Assembly (NCBI GenBank): GCA_024195585.1
Contig: SWBL01000168.1
Coordinates: forward strand, 1-64,000
Origin: Aureobasidium sp. EXF-3400
Taxonomy: Eukaryota; Ascomycota; Dothideomycetes; Dothideales; Saccotheciaceae
DNA: 64,000 nt
Direction: 5' to 3'
Shown here piece by piece: positions 57,847-64,000 of the stretch. Made by a program: the position numbers and the translations under genes. Each line of letters begins with the position of its first letter. Position 1 is the stretch's first letter. The notes under the pieces are model-generated. The model searched no databases. It had not been told where the DNA came from and saw only the letters and a program-made list of their open reading frames with translations.

Positions 57847-58886
57847 ATATACAACAGGACGAAAGACAAAAGACGATTTTGCATATTTTCTTCCTATTCG
57901 CCTATAGCATCTGGCATTTGACATTTTGACATCATCTCACCATTTTTTCGCAAACCATGGATGCTGAAGACACAAGCAGCAGGCTGGAACAGAAAGATTA
58001 CCCAACGCATACAGCAAGAGGCAGAGACGCACAGAGTTCTCACACGCAATGAGTGGAAGTTGAAGAATATTCACTTACATCTCAAATCGGGCAACAAGCG
58101 GTGACTTAGGGGAAGGGATGACTGATTTCAATGGTTCGTTGGCTGATATACCTACAAAAGCCAAGAGACTTCTTATAGAAACATACAATTTTTCTCATTT
58201 CCCTCGTTGCGCATTTGTTTTTTTGCTCAAAGTGCTCGACATGAGACACATGCGTTTTTTCCTTCTCCGTCTCTTTCCTCGAGCATCCTTTCCTTGAACT
58301 CTTTACGCCTCTGAAGCTATTGCTTTTGCTGTATTATTTGCTTTTCAAGGCATCAACGACGTTTTTGGAAGCTTCCCTACCTTAGTGTCATAAAATTAGA
58401 AAACTGCATTCAATAGTTGACATGCACTCTCGATCGCTCTTTCCGACTTTTTCATGGAAGAAGGATAGAACTTGTGCTGGGCTCATCACATTTGCTCCTC
58501 TGTAAGCAGCTCCTGCAAAAGCACGAGCATATAATGTATCGTGGAGACTGAGATATATCACCGATAAATTGCAATTTGTTTTATATTAGTTGGGCTTTGT
58601 CGATATTGCTTAGGGCTTTGAGGTTGACGTACCCTCGTGTTTTGCTTAGGTTAGTCTTCAAGTCCTGGGTTCTTATCCGCAATTGATGTACTCAACCTGG
58701 AGCAGCAAGAAACGTCAACCTCGAGGAATATGGTGAATCAACAATTGCAAAATGATGGGCTTTGTCTCTCACTATGTATACAAAAAGCATCAAGTACAAA
58801 CATGAAAGCAAAGCATATTACAAGAAACCTTGATCATTACTATACATTGAATCTAACATATCACTTCCCCTCACAAAACTATCATT
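57847..58886. other. Intergenic, convergent 3' ends
   Basis: 1040 bp between the PIK1 and phospholipase B stops. It is AT-rich, with T-runs near 58185-58270. No ORF, RNA gene or repeat recognised. Confidence 0.55.
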
Positions 58887-60647
58887 CTACTGAGAATAAC
58901 AGTACTTATCAAAACAAGCACCACAAGCCGCAGGCAAAGCAGCACCAGTCTTCTTCATAATCGCACAGCCCAGACAAACAGGCCACTGTGCATCCCCATT
59001 CTGAGTAGCAATAGCATTACCATTAGCAATAATCCCAGCCGTCTGCGCCTCCGAAGTCTCAATAATGACAGTTTGAATATTAGAAGCGTAAGTGTAGTTG
59101 TTGTTAGGCAAGTACACAATCGTAGCGGTGTCAGGGGTATCGCAGCCAAAGAAGACAGCATGTTTGTTGAGGCCGGCGGCGAGGAAAGTGGTGAGGTCGG
59201 GAATGAAGGGCATACGGGTGAGTCCTTGCTCTTGAGCTGCTTGGTAGGCGCCAACGATGGCGGTGCCTGAGGGGAAGAGATCAGTGGTGTCTGCGCCATT
59301 GTCGGCGGCGATGATGACGTCCACGTTGCGCTCGGGTTGGATTAATGGCCAGAAGGGCATGGCTGAGTTGCCTTCACCGCCATCCACGAGGGAGATTTCT
59401 TTTTGTGCGTTGGTGAGTGTGGCGGCGGGGTATTGGTAGAAGGGATTAGGGTAGGGGGCGTAGGTGTCGCGGGTGACGGGGCTGTGGGCGTTGAGCACAA
59501 TAGCTTGTAGGGTTTGAACTAGCGATTGGGTGTTGTTCTTTGCAGGGATGGTGGTGCAGTAGTTGTTGAAGAGGGCGGAACTGGTGCCGGCTACGTAGCC
59601 TAGATTGTCGTAGTTCTTGATGCACTTGCCGGATACGGTGGGCACACCGTTGGTCAGCTTCGATCCGAGGTAGGCGGTTTGAGTGAAGGCGTTGACATTG
59701 GTGTCCCATGATCCGAACTCGTAGGGAGTCTGTAGGACAGAAAGTTAGTCGAGTCGATGTGAAAGAGTCTATAGGGAAAACGTACGAATTCATACTGAGT
59801 TCCGTTCTCCATAGGGATGCATTCTCCTTCAAAGGTGTTGACACCTCTAGCAGTGATGATGGGGAAAGGCACGGCGTGGTTGGTGAAGTTGGAAGAACTG
59901 GCCACACTCGAGAGAGTCTTGCTGACAAGTCCATCGGTCTTGAGGTCTTCCTGGTTTGTGCTGAGGAGCTGGTACGAGAGCAGTCTACCGTAAACATCGA
60001 TAAGGGTAGGCTGGAATCCAGCCTTAGCCTTGTCTACAATGTCCTTGACCTAGTATGGTGTTAGTGAGATGATTGCACGATGGAATCAGCCTGGCACTCA
60101 CAATCTCGGCGTATGCAACAGCAGACAAGAGACGTGCAGGAACCAGAAGCGAGTCTGAGAAAGACTGAGACCAAAGGTTGTCCCTCAAGTACGAAACAGT
60201 GGGCCAATTGAGACCGGTCCAAGAAGTCGAGAACCATGCACCTCCGGAAAGAGATGTCTCGTATGTAATCGCCTGGTAAAGACCACTGGTGGAGAGGTCA
60301 GAGTCACGAGCATCGAGACCCTGGATAAGACCGGCACCAGAGAGCAAGGCACGGTAACCACCACCACTGATGACCAGTCCAACGGTGGGAAGGTTGGTAG
60401 TAGCGAATGAAGGGTCGGTCTTTTGCAACCAAGCAGTAAGAGCAGCATCGGCCTTGGGCTTACGAGCAGCAATGTATGCAGCTTCTTGAGTTCCTACGCT
60501 GTTGGCAGTGCGGACCAGGGGAGTGCTAGGACAGCTTGCCGAGACGGGAGCATAGGGAGTGAGAGAACGAGTGTCGATGGCAGCGGCAGAGGCATGACCA
60601 GCGAGGCCCAACAGGTACAATTGAAGGAGTGCAGCGTAGGGAGCCAT
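58887..60647 (-). CDS. Lysophospholipase / phospholipase B (PLB, cPLA2-type)
   Basis: Secreted enzyme that removes both acyl chains from phospholipids. Exons 60647-60102, 60049-59786 and 59729-58887; 550 aa. Signal peptide about 1-21. VGLVISGGGYRALLSGAG at 89-106 is the oxyanion-hole motif with Arg99. TSLSGGAWF holds nucleophile Ser134; the usual GLSGGSW is slightly altered (Ser-Leu-Ser-Gly-Gly-Ala). SLVDGGEGNSAMPFWPLI holds the catalytic Asp. A Cys-rich tail (CLGCAIMKKTG, CGACFDKYCYSQ) ends the protein with no clear GPI signal, so a freely secreted form is likely. It diverges from the RING/ZZ/SH3 gene across 763 bp. Confidence 0.93.
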
Positions 60648-61410
60648 AGCGAGAGACTTGATGAGATACAGAGAGAGGAGCTGGAGGATCCAAGGAAACA
60701 CGAGAGCGAACACCTACCTTTCATACTAAGGGAGAGATCAATATATTTACATGAAGAGCAGATCAAGCACAGACGAGGAATGTGTCCAAGCGAGCATCTG
60801 TCGGCAGTGTTTTCCAGAAGGACGGGAGAACAGACCTGCTCGGCTATCTGGATCAACGTGTACGGAGTACGCACGTACAATACTCTGACCAAGAGACGGG
60901 CGTTTGAGCAGATTAGGTCCACGGCAGAAAGGCGGGTGCGGGAGTTTGAGTTGTCTGGACTTTGTGGGAGCCAGCGAAAGCGAGTAGGCAGAGCATGATA
61001 TATTGATAGGGCGGGCGCGGTAGAGAGAAGATAATAATGGCAAGATCTCGACCTTGGTCTCAATATGAAAGAGACGGGAGTTTGAGACACGAGTCGCGTG
61101 GGACGGGTATTCGGGCTCCCGGCAACGTGAAAGACGCCGAACCATGGATGAATGTGATGCTCGAAACGACGAGGAAGGTCGGAAACATGAGTGAAGAAAA
61201 TGGCTGAAAAGCACTGAAGAAGAGCAAGAGAGAAAAGAGTGCCTAGATGCACAAGATAAGTTCCAAACCAATTTGCGAGTGAAACCGGAGGTCATCAGCA
61301 AGATCGGCAAGGTTGCTGGCACGGGGCGGCAGAATAAATAGAGATGCGGCCCCACATCTAGCGTCGTTAGAAGGTTGGACAAGATTGAGAAGGAAGCAAG
61401 TGCAGTCGAA
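60648..61410. other. Intergenic, divergent PLB / RING-ZZ-SH3 promoters
   Basis: 763 bp, with start codons on both sides. Long minus-strand frames here are overlapping low-complexity Ser/Leu/Arg readings, not genes. No RNA seen. Confidence 0.5.
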
Positions 61411-63743
61411 ATGACAGACGGAACGAGTGAAGGAGGGCGCGATTTGGACCTGGAAAAGGAGTTGTCGTGCTCGGTGAGTGGCATGGAACAGTCGGGAGAA
61501 GAAGCGGTAGAGAGGATGCTAACCGTTTGTGACAGATCTGCACCGACGTCCTCTACCGGCCTCTGACGCTACTCGACTGCCTGCACAGCTTCTGCGGAAG
61601 TTGCTTGAAAGAATGGTTCGCATGGCAGGCTTCATCCAAGGGCCATGTGTATTCATGCCCAGCATGTCGAGCTGTCGTACGGGATACCAGACCGAATGCG
61701 ACTCTCAGCACACTGCTCGACATGTTCCTGCAGGCGCACCCTGACAAAGGCAAGACTGCACAAGAGAAGCTGGATATGGACAAAACATATAAGCCTGGAG
61801 ACAACGTTATACCGCCAGTAGACCTAGGTCAAGTGTCGGATGACGACGACGAGGAAGAACAACAGATGCTGGCTCAGGCACGCGAGCTGAGTCTCGATGA
61901 TGTGGGTCTCGGAAGTCGCTCTACTGCTGCTCAACATCAGAGGCACACGCATCGTACTCACCGTCGCGATGACTCGCCCCGTTCACGCCAGGTGGACGCT
62001 CTTTCGCATCAGTCCAGTATACGCTCGCTTCTGAGCCAGTCTGACATGGACTTGGGCGATATGGAAGATGAGATTATGCGTCACATCATTGATCACGGCC
62101 TTCTGGACGGTGTCGATCTCAACAATCTGACTCCGGACCAGGAGGATGCTATTACTGATTCCATTGCGCAAGCATATCGCTCTCGTCGCCGTCAAGACCG
62201 CCGTGATCGTCATCATAACCGTGACCGCTCTGCTGCTCGTCCTTCTCCGAGACCTTCTGCTCATCGTCATTCTCCTCACTCCTCATCTCACAGGCATTCC
62301 CCTTCGATCTCAGCCCACAGACATTCTCCATCAACCTCAGCCCACCGCCGGACTACATCAACTACTACTCCGCTTATCCCCCACGCCTCAACTCCAATTG
62401 AAACTCAACCCACTCCAGCTAGGCGTAGAGCCGCTTCAGCTAATCGCTCTCATCGCATCGATACCACGTCCGATAGGCACCGCCATCTAGCCCCTGATTC
62501 GCCTTCACGACCATCGAATCATAGTTCACCTGCTCTACCCATCCCTCCTCGAGAAGAGCCGATAACCGAAGTGCCTGCTCCTTCGATCAGCTGTTCGAGA
62601 TGTGAGAAACCCGATATACAGCACTCGCTGCATTACACCTGCAATAAGTGCTCCGGAGGCAACTTTAATCTGTGTCTTGGATGCTACCGCGCAGGAAAAG
62701 GTTGCCTGAATTGGTTTGGGTTTGGTCGCGCTGCGTTGACTCGGTACCGACCTCAAGCTTCCTTCGGTCCTGACCACACAGCTCAAGATCCGCCTCATGT
62801 TCTCTCGGCCAGACGGTATGATCGGAACACTGCGCGCTTAGAGCAAGGTCTGTTTTGTGATGGTTGTCAAGCTTTTGCGAATGCTTGTTACTGGCACTGC
62901 AACACATGCAACGACGGAGCATGGGGCTACTGCAATGTCTGTGTTCAACAAGGCAAACATTGCACTCACCCACTAGCCTCTGTAGCACAAACCTCTCTAG
63001 CATCAAACTCTTCTCAACGACACTCGCCATCCGAGCTATACCCACCACCACTGACACCCACCAACTCGGCCTTCCACTTTGCCGTCCCTTCGACACCTAT
63101 GCCACTACTTCCACACATCTCAGATCCCTCTTCTTACATTCCCATAACTCTGACGTCTTACTGCGACATCTGCCACTACTCTATTCCACCCTCGTACGCA
63201 CGTTTCCACTGCAACATCTGCAACAAAGGGAACTACGATATCTGCAACTCATGCTACCACTCTCTCGTCAACACAGGCAAGATAGCACGAGACAACGGAC
63301 CTTCAGGCTGGCGCCGCTGCCTCCGCTCTCACCGCATGAGCGTAGTCGGCTACGAAGACCGCGAACAAGGTCCCCACCGCATAATCGTGCACGACATGAT
63401 CGGCGGCTGGGCCCTCAAAGACACACCCTCTTCCACCTCCGCATCATCCGTACAACAAGACCACTGGCGCTGGAAAGAAAACGATGGCACTGCCAAAACG
63501 ACTTCTGCAGCATCATCGTCGTCAAAGCTCTTCACTGCCTCTGCATTACCACCTTCTGGAGGCATTGGGTTGACAGTTCAAGCCCTGTGGTCATATTTCC
63601 CTGGCGACGGTGTTAGAGATGAGTTAAGCTTTCCTCGTCATGCGGTTATCACAGAGGTGGAAGATATTAACGGTGACTGGTTCTGGGGTGTTTATTGCGG
63701 GAACAAAGGACTGTTTCCTGGTAATTACGTTAGGGTTGTTTGA
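61411..63743 (+). CDS. RING, ZZ-type zinc finger and SH3 multidomain protein
   Basis: Probably a ubiquitin ligase scaffold; partners unknown. Exons 61411-61473 and 61536-63743 (intron 61474-61535); 756 aa. The RING (C20, C23, C36, H38, C41, C44, C62, C65) is of the CHFR/TRIM-like N-terminal type and the intron cuts inside it. A disordered part has acidic DDDDEEEQQ and a Ser/His/Arg-rich tract with HRHSPS repeats. Three ZZ-like zinc modules follow: SCSRCEKPDIQHSLHYTCNK, LFCDGCQAFANACYWHCNTC and SYCDICHYSIPPSYARFHCN, each followed by a second Cys pair. A C-terminal SH3 domain has ALWSYFPGDGVRDELSF and ends GNKGLFPGNYVRVV. Confidence 0.9.
62258..62352 (+). repeat. HRHSPS-type short tandem repeat inside the RING/ZZ/SH3 gene
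   Basis: About four imperfect copies of a roughly 10-codon unit around His-Arg-His-Ser-Pro-Ser. The protein tract is basic and Ser-rich, a plausible phosphorylation or RNA-binding linker. Confidence 0.6.
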
Positions 63744-64000
63744 TGCGAGGTCTGCATATGAGGTCTGCTATTGCTACGTGCAGTGCATATGTTAACGGCA
63801 ATGCATGGTATGGGGGAGGCAGCATGGGGTGCAGCAATCTTGGATGCAGCTTCCCCGGAATTGATGTATTGCCGTTGCAATGCAAGCTTTGGGAGGAAGA
63901 GAGATAGAACACCGTCGTTGCATGCATGTATCGAGGGCAGAAGCTGTAAGTCGGTCGTTATGGACAGCAAAGCATGCACATGCGAGATGGACGGTAATGG
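63744..64000. other. 3' flank of the RING/ZZ/SH3 gene to the window edge
   Basis: 257 bp with several GCATGC/TGCATG words and a weak inverted repeat AACGGCAAT (63794-63802) / ATTGCCGTT (63868-63876). No gene recognised before the edge. Confidence 0.4.

Noticed and set aside
60494..61484. Two overlapping minus-strand frames of 252 and 245 codons
   Set aside because: They overlap each other and cover the PLB start and the promoter of the RING/ZZ/SH3 gene. They are low-complexity Ser/Leu/Arg readings, consistent with chance openness.
62864..63616. 250-codon frame inside the RING/ZZ/SH3 gene
   Set aside because: Alternate frame of the exon that encodes the zinc modules and SH3; no independent start context or family.
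1..64000. CRISPR array, operon, phage or transposon
   Set aside because: No direct repeats with spacers, no terminal repeats and no transposase or reverse transcriptase motifs were seen; intron-rich single genes indicate ordinary fungal chromosome.

Overview
This window is ordinary nuclear chromosome of a filamentous ascomycete (Pezizomycotina), most likely a dothideomycete. I infer the class from gene content and style and cannot prove it here. The evidence is dense packing (27 protein genes in 64 kb), spliceosomal introns of mostly 46-102 bp with GTAAGT/GTATGT-type donors and CTAAC-like branch sites, and fungus-specific families: DUF4203 membrane protein, DUF3445 oxidase-like protein, Rmd8-type DUF155 protein, Swc2/YL1, Pik1, Sec2 and an Est1-like protein. 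I found no tRNA, rRNA, CRISPR, operon or intact transposon.

Layout, left to right: 3' end of ribosomal protein eS24 (+); SWC2 (-) and LTV1 (+) diverging from a 166-bp spacer; a 1.7-kb gap; DUF4203 membrane protein (+); membrane-anchored histidine acid phosphatase (-); CBM48/AMPK-glycogen-binding-like protein (-); transaldolase-family enzyme (-); C-terminal RING protein (-) diverging from a FHIP/RAI16 endosome-transport adaptor (+); Est1-like protein (+); PKA catalytic subunit (+); Baeyer-Villiger-type monooxygenase (-) and glutathione S-transferase (-); INO80 subunit-F-type small protein (+); mitochondrial TPR/Sel1-like protein (-); secreted type-B carboxylesterase (-); mitochondrial ribosomal protein mL46 (-) diverging from Sec2 Rab-GEF (+); PDCD5 homologue (-); DUF3445 protein (+); CLC chloride channel (-); isoamyl-acetate-type SGNH esterase (+); Rmd8-like protein (+); phosphatidylinositol 4-kinase Pik1 (+); phospholipase B (-) diverging from a RING/ZZ/SH3 protein (+).

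Most genes are unrelated housekeeping functions: translation and ribosome assembly, chromatin (SWR1 and INO80 complexes), vesicle traffic (Sec2, Pik1, FHIP, CLC) and signalling (PKA). The one metabolic neighbourhood lies at about 30-39 kb: a Baeyer-Villiger monooxygenase, a GST and a carboxylesterase. Beside the monooxygenase sits a decayed 204-bp copy of the same esterase. It aligns without gaps to the intact gene, has three C-to-T stop codons and has lost the catalytic serine codon. This RIP-like relic is the most interesting item. Other points worth checking are an acid phosphatase without its usual HD motif, a short upstream ORF whose stop overlaps the PIK1 start codon, very short first coding exons in several genes, a GC-AG intron and a 51-nt in-frame intron. 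I did not find a convincing new biological system. All exon joins were read by eye from splice signals, frame continuity and family similarity, without transcripts or database searches.
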